From Microcoleaceae cyanobacterium UBA11344 (lineage in GTDB: Bacteria; Cyanobacteriota; Cyanobacteriia; Cyanobacteriales; Microcoleaceae): a stretch of 10,178 bases of DNA. Positions 1-6,740 of the stretch are shown here, in pieces. Location: positions 1,966 through 12,143 of the forward strand of contig DMYK01000174.1 in assembly GCA_003483675.1 (NCBI GenBank), written 5' to 3'. The stretch's first letter is position 1; every line of letters begins with the position of its first letter. Both the position numbers and the translations under genes were made by a program. The notes below the pieces were generated by a model. It made no database searches and was not told where the DNA came from. It was given only the letters and a program-made list of their open reading frames with translations.

Positions 1-1
1 T

Positions 2-112
2 TTTGAGCGCTCTGTTTTTGATGTTGACCTACTGACCGCAGCTTCTGTGTCGGTAGGGTATACTTATATTTATGGAAATGCTGCTTTAGCCGATCGCGAT
101 CGCAGCATTTAA
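2..112 (+). CDS. C-terminal tail of an unidentified protein (partial, 5' end outside window)
   Basis: Reading frame 2 is open from the window edge to a TAA at 110-112, giving about 36 residues that end ...NAALADRDRSI. The stretch before this (VSVGYTYIYGNA) alternates polar and hydrophobic or aromatic residues, as a terminal beta strand might, but it is too short to assign to a family. It lies 61 bp upstream of the next start codon on the same strand. It could equally be a chance open frame, so confidence is low. Confidence 0.3.
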   Translation, partial: FERSVFDVDLLTAASVSVGYTYIYGNAALADRDRSI

Positions 113-173
113 TCCGGTGATAACAGGTAAGCATAAGTAACCATATACAACTCATTACTTTTAGAAATGCGAC

Positions 174-839
174 ATGAAAAAACTAATTTTACTGACTGGG
201 ATGCTACTGATGATGATGGTAAAAACAGCATTTGCCAGCCCCGCCACCCCAAAAATTGAACCCATCAAGCCGATGTCAACCTCGGAAATTCGAGAAACCA
301 TTAACCAACCCACCACCTATATTTTTGAGGGCATCAAAGGGCGAGAACTCACACTTTCTTTGTGGGCAGGACAGCTAACAGCCGAACTCTACACTCCCAG
401 TGGTCAGAGTTTGGGAGTTATTGAAAAAAAAGACAATCAATGGGTAGGCAAGTTGCCGGAGTCAGGCATCTACCGGATGCGAGTCGTCCCTAAAGGTGAA
501 ACAAGTAGTTTTGTATTAATCCGCGACTTTAACGCTAAGTGGATTTACAAACCCGATCGCCCAATGCCCATAGCATTCGGAGAAAACGAAGCCACACTCA
601 GACTCAAATTGTCCGGCTACCAAGTCCAGCCTCTGACAATTCAGGGTAAGCGGGGACAGACAATGACAGTCACTGCTAGCAACAAAAATCTCGATGTGGC
701 GATCGAATCTCCATCGGGACAACTCCTCGATCAAGGGGAAGGTCAAACCTTCGCTCAACTGCCAGAATCGGGAGTTTACCGAGTCCTAATAGTTGCCAAC
801 AGATCAATCAAACCCTCAATCAAAGTTTCTTTACAATAG
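174..839 (+). CDS. Secreted protein with two copies of a beta-rich domain, function unknown
   Basis: The 221-residue product starts with a clear Sec signal peptide: MKK, a hydrophobic Leu/Met core at residues 4-16, and a probable AFA cleavage site near residue 21. It should therefore be exported to the periplasm or beyond. The mature part is an internal duplication. Residues about 49-115 and 150-220 share the pattern 'PSGQ-L ... LPESG(I/V)YR(M/V)...V' (PSGQ at 75-78 and 180-183; LPESG at 94-98 and 196-200), with a spacing of about 103 residues. Small beta-sandwich modules of this kind resemble bacterial pre-peptidase C-terminal (PPC) domains, but that is an inference from the pattern and I do not recognise the specific family. 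No catalytic motif is visible. No good Shine-Dalgarno precedes the ATG; the signal peptide supports this start. The gene appears monocistronic. Confidence 0.8.
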   Translation: MKKLILLTGMLLMMMVKTAFASPATPKIEPIKPMSTSEIRETINQPTTYIFEGIKGRELTLSLWAGQLTAELYTPSGQSLGVIEKKDNQWVGKLPESGIYRMRVVPKGETSSFVLIRDFNAKWIYKPDRPMPIAFGENEATLRLKLSGYQVQPLTIQGKRGQTMTVTASNKNLDVAIESPSGQLLDQGEGQTFAQLPESGVYRVLIVANRSIKPSIKVSLQ

Positions 840-854
840 ATTTAGGATTTGCTC

Positions 855-877
855 GTTCCCAGGCAATTCCTGGGAAC
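855..877. repeat. Perfect 9-bp hairpin (GTTCCCAGG-5-CCTGGGAAC)
   Basis: GTTCCCAGG (855-863) and CCTGGGAAC (869-877) are exact reverse complements around the loop CAATT. The hairpin starts 15 bp after the stop of the secreted-protein gene. It could end or protect that transcript, but no T-run follows, so it is not a canonical intrinsic terminator. Perfect palindromes of this type are often dispersed repeats in filamentous cyanobacteria; that part is general knowledge and was not checked here. Confidence 0.6.
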
Positions 878-884
878 CAGTTAA

Positions 885-1043
885 ATGCCTTACAAAAAAC
901 ATGGGTCTAACTCTAACCCCGTTTATAACCGCTATATGCGGCGGCGATCGACCTACGATCAGCAATTAATCAACTTTCTGCAAGCATCGTTAGCTGGTAA
1001 GATCAGCGGTTATATCGTTGACCGTTGCATCGGAATGATTTAA
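885..1043 (+). CDS. Possible small ORF of 52 residues, hypothetical
   Basis: An ATG at 885 opens a 52-codon frame ending in TAA at 1041-1043. The product is basic and has no recognised motif; its N-terminal half is Asn/Tyr/Arg rich and its C-terminal half (NFLQASLAG...SGYIVDRCIGMI) is more hydrophobic. No Shine-Dalgarno is visible, a stable hairpin ends only 7 bp before the start, and the stop lies at the edge of a short repeat. It may be a remnant of a longer gene or a chance ORF. Codon use cannot settle this at such a length. Confidence 0.25.
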   Translation: MPYKKHGSNSNPVYNRYMRRRSTYDQQLINFLQASLAGKISGYIVDRCIGMI

Positions 1044-1044
1044 C

Positions 1045-1071
1045 CACAGAGAACGCAGAGAACACAGAGGG
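1045..1071. repeat. Three 9-bp CACAGAGAA-type tandem units
   Basis: The sequence reads CACAGAGAA, CGCAGAGAA, CACAGAGGG, preceded by TTAAC and followed by a looser AGATCAGAG. Motifs of the form 'TTAACCACAGAG(A/G)...CACAGAG' are common dispersed intergenic repeats in bacteria. Here the repeat fills the space before the ion-channel gene. Its function is unknown. Confidence 0.5.
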
Positions 1072-1123
1072 AGATCAGAGAGATGAATAATTCCGATGAA
1101 GAGTGGATTTGATATCAATTAGT

Positions 1124-1130
1124 AAGGGAG
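1124..1130 (+). promoter_or_regulatory. Ribosome binding site AAGGGAG deciding a GTG start
   Basis: AAGGGAG is the only strong purine-rich Shine-Dalgarno-like site in the window. It ends 7 bp before the GTG at 1138, which opens the ion-channel frame and leads into a proper signal peptide. The ATG at 1135 is out of frame and meets a stop after 14 codons, so GTG is the better start. Confidence 0.5.
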
Positions 1131-1137
1131 TTGATGA

Positions 1138-2199
1138 GTGAGGGGATATCTTTTTCAACTGCATCATCCTGCGGTTAGAACTGTTGTCAAGAGAGTACAC
1201 CTAATTGGTTGCTTGCTGAGCGCCGTTTTTTGCTGCTGGCTCTCTCAAACTTTGCCAGTTCATGCGGAGGCTGTTACATCTCCAAAAACTTGTCAAATTG
1301 GAGTTTATTTGACATCCTTGCGAGATTTTAAGCCAGCAGAAAATTCCTTTGCTGCCAACTTCTGGGTCTGGAGCGTTTGTCCTTTTGAGACTCCAAAACC
1401 TTTGGAAAGCCTGAAGGTTATAAATAGCAAGGAAGTTAACAAGAATTACAGCAGTTTTTCCCGAACCGAAAATCTGTCGGATACATTTAAGGCAAGTAAA
1501 AACCTCTTCTGGTCTGAACAGGAGATGAGCACAACTCTCTATCACAACTGGGACACAAAAAATTATCCATTCGATCGCCATGTATTGCAAATTCCCCTTG
1601 AGGAAACACAGTTAGATGCTTCCATCTTCGTTCACTCCCCTGATTTTGCGAACACAGGTTATCCGAAAGATCTGGATTTGGAAGGTTGGAAAATTAGAGA
1701 TTTTAGGATTGAGCAAGTTAATTTCCCTTAGAGAACAAGCTTTGGTAGTCCGGGAATCAAAAGAGAAATAAATTACCGCTCGCGCTTAGTTATTTCAATT
1801 ACAATCAACCGCGAGAGCAAAACCAGTTTCTTTAAACTTGCGATCGGAGTTTATGCGGCTGTTGCACTCTCAATAATGGCCTTGCTGCTGGATGAAGATT
1901 TTGGCGATCGAATGGGCATATTTGCGGGTACTTTGTTTGCAGTTATAGTGAATCTGCAAGCAGCGACATCAGATTTGGGTAGTACCAATTCTGTCACCCT
2001 GATTGATTTCATCCACATGATCGCCATCATTTACATCTTCATATCAGCAGTTTTGCTGGTCTACACTCGATTTTTAAGTGAATCAGAACAGCCGCAGTCT
2101 TCACGGTATTTAATGCGCCACATTGCTGTTCCAATCCTGGCTGGCTCATTCGTTGTTCTGAATATTGTTGTCATCTCCTATGCGGCGATTGTGGGTTAG
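1138..2199 (+). pseudogene. Pentameric ligand-gated ion channel (Cys-loop/GLIC-like) interrupted by one amber codon
   Basis: One frame of 353 codons runs from GTG 1138 to TAG 2197-2199 and is broken only by TAG at codon 198 (1729-1731). The layout is that of bacterial pLGICs such as GLIC. There is a signal peptide with probable cleavage after residue 43 (PVHA). An extracellular beta domain follows, with NYPFDRHVLQI (residues 142-152, the Pro-loop of the family, matching RRYPFDSQTLHI in GLIC), GWKIRDF (183-189; GLIC GWDIESF) and a last strand YRSRLVISITINR (213-225). Four membrane segments lie at about 232-252, 258-276, 288-313 and 329-352, with a D-LGSTNSVTLIDFIH turn between the second and third. 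The mature length of about 310 residues matches GLIC and ELIC. The M1 prolines of GLIC are absent. The stop falls before the last extracellular strand, so the first 197 codons alone cannot make a complete binding domain. Family membership is recognised from memory, not from a search. The stop could be a real nonsense mutation or a sequencing error. Confidence 0.75.
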
Positions 2200-2330
2200 A
2201 TAAAAACGCCAGTGCTGAAAAGATTACGAAATAATTTAGTCCTTGCTCATTTGGTTATCCTGTGCTAATATTGAACCAGTTTTTAGTCCAAAAATATTCA
2301 GTCAACTTTAATAAAAACCGATCGTTACAA

Positions 2331-2789
2331 GTGCTAATTCTACTCTTCTATGCTGGGAATGACCTCTACGCGATCGACAGTTCGTACATTGTTGAGGTAA
2401 TTCCACGAGTCAGTCTCAGAAAGGTGCAGCACGTACCGGAATACGTGGCTGGTTTGTTTAACTACCGGGGAGTTGTCTTGCCAGTGATCGATTTGAGTCA
2501 TTTGATTCAAGGAACCCCCTGTAAATCGCACCTCAGTACCCGGATCATGATCGTCAAATATCCCCGCCCAAACGAATCGCTACAATATGTAGGGTTGATG
2601 GCAGAGCGGGTGACGGAGACTCTAAGTATATCAAACACAGATATTAGGGATTCCAGCATTCGGGTTGAGGAAGCGCCCTACTTAAGTGGCACAATTGTTG
2701 ATGAAAAACGGATTATTCAATGTGTCCAGATCGATCGGCTTTTCAGCGATGAGCGACAGAATTACTTGCTGATGGGTGAAGAAACTTAA
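2331..2789 (+). CDS. cheW: Chemotaxis scaffold protein CheW (first, intact copy)
   Basis: CheW is the cytoplasmic SH3-like adaptor that couples methyl-accepting receptors to the CheA kinase. The product (152 residues from GTG 2331) has the usual single-domain length and the family hallmarks: opening LLFYAGNDLYAID, then VEVIPRV..L, VPEYVAGLFNYRG (the Asn-Tyr-Arg-Gly strand), and VLPVIDLSHL. The C-terminal half (VGLMAERVTETL ... PYLSGTIVDEKRIIQCVQIDRL) also matches the fold. An in-frame GTG at 2262 would add 23 residues (LNQFLVQKYS...) not typical of the family, so I prefer 2331; neither start has a good ribosome site. The gene begins 131 bp after the ion-channel frame and 119 bp before the receptor gene. 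It is the only undamaged chemosensory gene here. Confidence 0.85.
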   Translation: MLILLFYAGNDLYAIDSSYIVEVIPRVSLRKVQHVPEYVAGLFNYRGVVLPVIDLSHLIQGTPCKSHLSTRIMIVKYPRPNESLQYVGLMAERVTETLSISNTDIRDSSIRVEEAPYLSGTIVDEKRIIQCVQIDRLFSDERQNYLLMGEET

Positions 2790-2890
2790 TCAAAAGGATT
2801 GCTGATAAAAATGTTATAAAAAATTAGAAAGATTCAGCCTTGAATGGAATCCGCTCCTAATTCAACTACCGTACCAATATTAATTTCTCA

Positions 2891-2899
2891 CCCCCCCCC
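2891..2899 (+). repeat. C9 homopolymer tract 9 bp upstream of the receptor start
   Basis: Nine consecutive C residues sit between cheW and mcp. An upstream ATG at 2844 starts a short frame reading [19 protein letters not shown]. With nine Cs it ends soon after the tract; with ten Cs it would run in frame into the receptor ATG at 2909, adding 22 residues. The tract is therefore a possible slippage or sequencing-error site. The receptor does not need the extension, because its first membrane segment starts just after 2909. Confidence 0.5.
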
Positions 2900-2908
2900 A
2901 AACTTACC

Positions 2909-4468
2909 ATGTTGAACAATATCACTACCCGCATCATACTGGGCTTCTCAGTTCCGATTCTGTTCCTGATTGTGCTTGGCTCCACGCTGTTTTCGGGCAT
3001 TGACCAATTAGTCAAATTGCAGACAAACTCAAAGGAAGTCGCTGAAAATATCAATAATGTAGATGCCTATACTTATGATGTCACTAGGATTATTGGCAGT
3101 ATCCGAGGATATGCTCTTTATCCGCAGGATCAATACTATCGCGGGACTTATACTAAAGCCCAAGAAGAAATGCTTGTTCAGAAGCAGGAATTGGCAAAGA
3201 TTGTTGATCCACAGGCACGAGAAGCAGTCAGCGCAATCATCGACATTGGCGATGAATACGATCGCGTTGCAGCAGGTGTTTATCCGCTAGTCGATGCCAA
3301 TAAGCTGGATGAGGCGAAACGAGAAATTTCAATTCCCCGTGTTGCCAAACTTAATGAAGCCAGCATTCGGTTACATAAAATTCTTGAAGCCCGACTGAGT
3401 GCGAATTTAGTGGAAGCCGAGAAAGCTAGGCAGTTTCAGAGTTTACTGATCGTGCTGGGAACGCTGTTGGCAATGGTTGCCACGCTGGTGAGCGCATGGT
3501 TGGTTGCTGCACCCATCCGACGAGAGCTTCCAAGGGTGGTGCTTGCAGCAGAGAAGATTGCTGATGGAGATTTACAGCAAACAATTGAGCTAAACAACGA
3601 TGGTAGCGAAGTTGGCAAGTTGATGACAGCGTTTCACTATATGTCCAAAAAGCTGAATGCGCTGATTCTCCAGATGCAAAAGTCTGGAATACAAATCAGC
3701 ACTTCCGCAACTCAGATTGCAGCAGCCGGTAAAGAGTTAGAAGCTACCGTGACAGAACAGCTAGCTTCAACAAATGAAGTGAGTGCAACCTCGCAGCAGA
3801 TTGCCGCCACCTCCAAAGAACTGGTGAGATCGATGGAGCAGGTTGGGCTGATGGCACAGTCTACAGCAACTGCTGCGGGTGCTAGTCAATCTGACCTGAA
3901 TCGAATGGAAACGGTAATGCGCCAACTTTCGGCTGCAACCACCTCTATCTCAACCAAACTTGGGGTGATGAATGAAAAGGCAAACAACATTAACAGCGTG
4001 GTGACGACGATTAATAAGGTTGCTGACCAGACTAACCTGCTGTCGCTCAATGCGGCGATCGAGGCAGAAAAAGCTGGAGAATACGGGGCGGGGTTTGCGG
4101 TTGTAGCACGAGAGATTCGTCGATTGGCTGACCAAACCGCCGTCGCCACTCTGGTAATTGCTCTGATGATCAAGGAGATGCAGTCGGCAGTTTCTACGGG
4201 CGTAATGGAAATGGATAAGTTTAGTAAATCTGTGGTTGATAGCGTTGCGGATGTTAGCAAGATTAGCGATCAGGTTGCTCAGGTCATTCAGCAGGTGCAA
4301 GGATTGACCCCACGCTTAGAGCGGGTGAGCCAGAGCATTGAGGAGCAATCGATGGGAGCACAACAGATTAGTGAAGCGATGGAGCATCTGAGTCAAGCAT
4401 CTCAGAGATCCTTCGCAAGGCTCAGGAGGCTCGTTGCGAGAAACAAATTATGCCTTAGAAGAACTTGA
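2909..4468 (+). CDS. Methyl-accepting chemotaxis protein, C-terminal tail frameshifted
   Basis: This inner-membrane chemoreceptor senses a periplasmic signal and relays it to CheW/CheA. Order of parts: TM1 about residues 9-30; a mostly helical periplasmic domain about 31-175 of the four-helix or CHASE3 kind; TM2 about 177-200; HAMP about 201-252 (AEKIADGDL...DGSEVGKL); then the long MCP signalling coiled coil. The hairpin tip reads [21 protein letters not shown] around residues 373-393, followed by [15 protein letters not shown]. Two tip-region positions look unusual (YGAGF where YGRGF is common; ATLVIALM where I would expect a more polar run). After SQASQ the frame is disturbed by a 19-bp repeat (4409-4427) and ends in an Arg-rich tail at 4468. 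In another frame, 4431-4523 encodes [19 protein letters not shown]...ARFKVMA, the expected receptor C-terminus. The core signalling module is intact, so a receptor with an altered tail could still be made. The next gene, cheW2, is broken. Confidence 0.85.
   Translation: MLNNITTRIILGFSVPILFLIVLGSTLFSGIDQLVKLQTNSKEVAENINNVDAYTYDVTRIIGSIRGYALYPQDQYYRGTYTKAQEEMLVQKQELAKIVDPQAREAVSAIIDIGDEYDRVAAGVYPLVDANKLDEAKREISIPRVAKLNEASIRLHKILEARLSANLVEAEKARQFQSLLIVLGTLLAMVATLVSAWLVAAPIRRELPRVVLAAEKIADGDLQQTIELNNDGSEVGKLMTAFHYMSKKLNALILQMQKSGIQISTSATQIAAAGKELEATVTEQLASTNEVSATSQQIAATSKELVRSMEQVGLMAQSTATAAGASQSDLNRMETVMRQLSAATTSISTKLGVMNEKANNINSVVTTINKVADQTNLLSLNAAIEAEKAGEYGAGFAVVAREIRRLADQTAVATLVIALMIKEMQSAVSTGVMEMDKFSKSVVDSVADVSKISDQVAQVIQQVQGLTPRLERVSQSIEEQSMGAQQISEAMEHLSQASQRSFARLRRLVARNKLCLRRT
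4409..4427 (-). repeat. 19-bp palindromic repeat, copy 1 (in mcp tail)
   Basis: TCCTTCGCAAGGCTCAGGA is the reverse complement of the copy at 5138-5156 at every position. The ends TCCT...AGGA can pair. It sits exactly where the receptor frame changes, so insertion of this element most likely caused the frameshift of the mcp C-terminus. Confidence 0.75.
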
Positions 4469-4681
4469 CGAAGCTACTCATAGCTTAAAGACAGAGATTG
4501 CTCGATTCAAAGTGATGGCTTGACAATGAAAATTGAGAGATTGAACAATGGAAAATTATTTGAATAAGGCACCCATACCAGACGATTCTGAATTTGACCA
4601 TCCAACCCTGAATGATTGCTGGAATCAGATAGGAGTGATGGGCGATCGCACCTGTGGCGAACTGAAGACGGTTATTCACTG

Positions 4682-4700
4682 TCCTGAACCTTGTGCAGGA
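4682..4700 (+). repeat. 19-bp palindromic repeat, copy 2 (diverged, in cheW2)
   Basis: TCCTGAACCTTGTGCAGGA differs from the 5138 copy at three positions and keeps the pairing ends TCCT...AGGA. It lies at the frame change between VIHC and SVAGRTLL of cheW2, replacing what I recall as a C-x2-C segment in relatives. It is the most diverged of the four, so perhaps the oldest. Confidence 0.6.
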
Positions 4701-4820
4701 TCACTCGGTGGCTGGACGCACCTTGCTAGAGCGCAATGCTCCACCTGAGTATCTCAAAGAATGGACTGACATCTTGTCAGAAGCTTCCACACAGCACACG
4801 CTTTGTGGGAGAGGGGACGA

Positions 4821-4839
4821 TCCTTCGCAATGCTCAGGA
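4821..4839 (-). repeat. 19-bp palindromic repeat, copy 3 (in cheW2)
   Basis: TCCTTCGCAATGCTCAGGA matches copy 1 at 18 of 19 positions. It is read as ILRNAQD in the CheW frame and does not itself break that frame; the nearby frame change lies about 20 bp earlier. It may be an in-frame insertion or a chance similarity of the host gene, though 18/19 identity makes chance unlikely. Confidence 0.6.
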
Positions 4840-5137
4840 CACAGATACCCTGTCTATAATCATTTTTCGTCTCGGTAATGAACGGTTAGCATTGCCAGTC
4901 AACATCTTGCAAGAAGTGACTCCTCCTTATGCCATTCATAGCGTCCCTCATCGCAGTAACTCTGTATTTTTGGGGTTGATCAACATTCGCGGTGAAACGC
5001 TGCTCTGTATTTCGCTCAGAGACTTACTCGGTTTAGAGCCTGTCGCCGCATCCGCAGATTTCTCCAATACAATTAATCCACAACGGATGATTGTGGCTGG
5101 AAAGAATGAAAACAAGTGGGTCTTTCCAGTCTATGAG

Positions 5138-5156
5138 TCCTGAGCCTTGCGAAGGA
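5138..5156 (+). repeat. 19-bp palindromic repeat, copy 4 (adds a stop in cheW2)
   Basis: TCCTGAGCCTTGCGAAGGA carries the in-frame TGA (5141-5143) that ends the main CheW fragment. The CheW sequence resumes in the same frame directly after the element (RIRFHLNEF). The element is thus the likely direct cause of the nonsense codon. Confidence 0.75.
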
Positions 5157-5314
5157 TCCGCTTCCATCTCAATGAGTTTAAAGATGCTCCTGTTGTCATT
5201 TCCAAAGCATCGGAAGCTTACACCAAAGGGGTTGTTACCTGGCAAGGCAAGCAGATCAACTTTTTGGACTCTGAACTATTCTTTTACACCCTAAGTCACA
5301 AGGTTTTTTTGACC

Positions 5315-6314
5315 ATGAGCGATGATTCTATGCTGGAGCTATTTCGACAAGAAACTGAGACGCAGGTTGCGCTCCTGACTCAGGGACTACTGATCTTGGA
5401 AGCTAACCCGCAATCTGATGAGGCACTGGAAGTGCTGATGCGGGGAGCTCACTCGATTAAAGGTGCTGCTCGAATTGTTTCTCTAGATGCCGTCACTAAT
5501 CTGGCGCACTTGATGGAAGATTGCTTTGTGGCAGCGCAGAACCAGATCATTACGTTAGGTTCAGACCAAATTGATGTGTTACTGCAATGCGTTGATTTGC
5601 TTCAAGCCCTTAGTCAGGTAACTGAAGTCGATCTACTTGAATGGTTGGCCCAAAAAACTGGAGAGTTTGAGAGCTGTTACGGGGCGATCGCGGCTCTGCA
5701 CCTTCCACTACCTCCAAATTTTAGCGATCGATCGACATCCCTAGTTCCAGTCGATCAAAACTCAGCGTTGAGCCAAAGCGCACGGGGGGAAATTGCCACG
5801 GTTGATCCGATCGCCACCCCAACCGATCGATCGGGTGATGCAAGTCTCGGTGGTAGGCGCGTGCGTAGTCGAACCACAGAAAATTTGAAACCAGCGCTGA
5901 GCCAAAGCGCACGGGGGGGAAACTGCCACGGTTGATCCGATCGCCACCCCAACCGATCGGGTGGTGCGAGTCTCGGCAGAAAATTTGAACCGGATTATGG
6001 GGTTGGCGGGTGAATCGCTGGTTGAGGCAAATTGGCTGCAACCCTTTGCCGATTCCTTCACGACACTCAAGTCCAGTCAATCAGAGCTTTCTAGACTTCT
6101 AGAAACGATCCATACTGCGTTAGCGAACACTCCAACCTCTTTGACAGCATATTCAGAAAGCCTGCAAGTTCTGGATGCAGCTCGACGTAAAGTACGAGAA
6201 TGTCGGGAAATTCTCACCGATCGCTTGAGTGAATTGGAACTATATGCTCGTCGCACAACGAACTTGAGCGATCGCCTTTACCGAGAAGTGATTTCCTCCC
6301 ATATGCGTCCCTAG
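5315..6314 (+). pseudogene. cheA: CheA sensor kinase remnant: HPt domain plus start of the next region
   Basis: ATG 5315 (MSDDSMLELFRQETETQ) starts the histidine phosphotransfer (P1) domain of a cyanobacterial CheA. The phosphorylatable His is residue 46 in GAHSIKGAARIV (codon 5450-5452). A linker follows containing a partial duplication. The frame is lost at a G7 run (5913-5919); with six Gs, as in the upstream copy, it would continue as TPTDRVVRVSAENLNRIMGLAGE without a break. The rest (5941-6311) encodes that segment through [16 protein letters not shown], which in CheA precedes the dimerisation, ATPase and CheW-like regions. All of those are missing, along with any receiver domain, because the sequence switches directly to the cheB tail near 6311. 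Because of the T7 tract at 5304-5310, the HPt frame is also open upstream into cheW2. No kinase activity is possible; a free HPt domain could in theory still be made. Confidence 0.8.
5763..5989 (+). repeat. Imperfect tandem duplication in the cheA linker (129 + ~98 bp)
   Basis: The segment beginning CAGCGTTGAGCCAAAGCGCACGG at 5763 recurs at 5892 as CAGCGCTGAGCC... About 60 bp, through GATCCGATCGCCACCCCAACCGATCG, are nearly identical. Copy A has an extra GATC and about 26 extra bp before AGAAAATTTGAA. Copy A has six Gs (5784-5789) and copy B seven (5913-5919), and the seventh G breaks the CheA frame. Confidence 0.75.
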
Positions 6315-6604
6315 AACCCATTGACTATCCCTACCGCCCATCAGTAGATGTGTTCTTTAAGAGTCTTGCCCAGTATTGGAACCACAAGGAAACCGCCGTG
6401 TTACTGACTGGGATGGGACAAGACGGTGCGATCGGTCTCAGCCTTTTGCGATCGCGGGGATGGCACACGATCGCTCAGGACGAAAAAAGTTCTGTCATAT
6501 ATGGAATGCCCAAAGCGGCTGTTCAGCTAAATGCAGCGGTTGAAGTTCTGCCTCCTGAAGCGATCGCCGATCGGTTAGTTCAGAAATTTATGTTCAAAAT
6601 ATAG
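6311..6604 (+). pseudogene. cheB: CheB methylesterase, C-terminal remnant
   Basis: From CTA 6311 the frame reads [23 protein letters not shown], then [42 protein letters not shown], ending in TAG 6602-6604. This is the last quarter of the CheB demethylase domain, which removes methyl groups from chemoreceptors. The Asp of GQDG is the acidic member of the Ser-His-Asp triad. The catalytic Ser and His, and the receiver domain, would lie upstream and are absent. An ATG at 6350 could start an 84-residue piece, but no enzyme can result. The fragment abuts the cheA remnant with no spacer, which points to one deletion spanning the end of cheA and most of cheB; about 2 kb or more would be expected from family lengths. 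Confidence 0.8.
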
Positions 6605-6704
6605 TATTTTATCAAAGAGGGCTGGCTGGTTTTTCAACTTCTTTCCTATTGGCATTTTTAGAGCTTCTGTCTAATCTAGAAGTAAATTGTACAGCCATTT
6701 TTTG

Positions 6705-6710
6705 TATAAT
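6705..6710 (+). promoter_or_regulatory. Possible -10 box TATAAT for deoC
   Basis: A perfect TATAAT lies 30 bp before the deoC ATG, in an AT-rich stretch after the cheB remnant. No good -35 is found 16-18 bp upstream; TTGTAC at 6687 is too close (12 bp). The box alone is weak evidence, but it is the best candidate for separate transcription of deoC. Confidence 0.35.
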
Positions 6711-6740
6711 AAAGTAGTTCCCGTCAGAGATAAAAAAACA

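Larger units (their letters stand above)
4548..5312 (+). pseudogene. cheW: Second CheW (two-part cyanobacterial CheW), broken in three places
   Basis: The pieces together read as a ~240-residue CheW with a cyanobacterial N-terminal extension. They are: ATG 4548 MENYLNKAPIPDDSEFDHPT...CWNQIGVMGDRTC...VIHC (frame 3); SVAGRTLLERNAPPEYLKEW...STQHT (frame 1, about 4703-4800); FVGEGTILRN...LSIIIFRLGNERLALPVNILQEV...FLGLINIRGETLLCISL...KWVFPVYES (frame 2, about 4802-5140); then, after TGA 5141-5143, RIRFHLNEFKDAPVV...LDSELFFYTLSHKVF in the same frame. The first shift and the TGA coincide with 19-bp repeats at 4682 and 5138; a separate single-base gain lies near 4800. The normal end was probably KVF then TGA at 5310-5312, but a T7 tract removes that stop and fuses the frame to cheA. 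The product cannot be functional. Confidence 0.8.

Noticed and set aside
855..877. Intrinsic terminator for the secreted-protein gene
   Set aside because: The stem is perfect but is followed by CAGTTAAATG, with no T-run; better described as a palindromic repeat.
1138..1731. The first 197 codons as a purpose-made soluble binding protein, like molluscan acetylcholine-binding protein
   Set aside because: The stop falls before the last extracellular strand (YRSRLVISITINR), so the domain would be incomplete, and the downstream frame is preserved as for a full channel.
2262..2330. GTG 2262 as the start of the first cheW
   Set aside because: The added 23 residues are not CheW-like and no ribosome site precedes it; the CheW domain begins directly after GTG 2331.
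3886..4260. Antisense ORF of 124 codons on the - strand
   Set aside because: It lies wholly inside the conserved signalling domain of the receptor gene and has no recognisable domain; the open frame is a by-product of the codon pattern opposite a long Ala/Ser/Thr-rich coiled coil.
5721..6080. Antisense ORFs of 65-119 codons on the - strand over cheA
   Set aside because: They follow the duplicated linker repeat and give repeated Pro/Arg/Gly-rich peptides with no family resemblance, while the + strand encodes clear CheA sequence.
6682..6692. NtcA-type site GTA...TAC upstream of deoC
   Set aside because: The spacing is 5 bases rather than the required 8, and nothing about deoC suggests nitrogen control.
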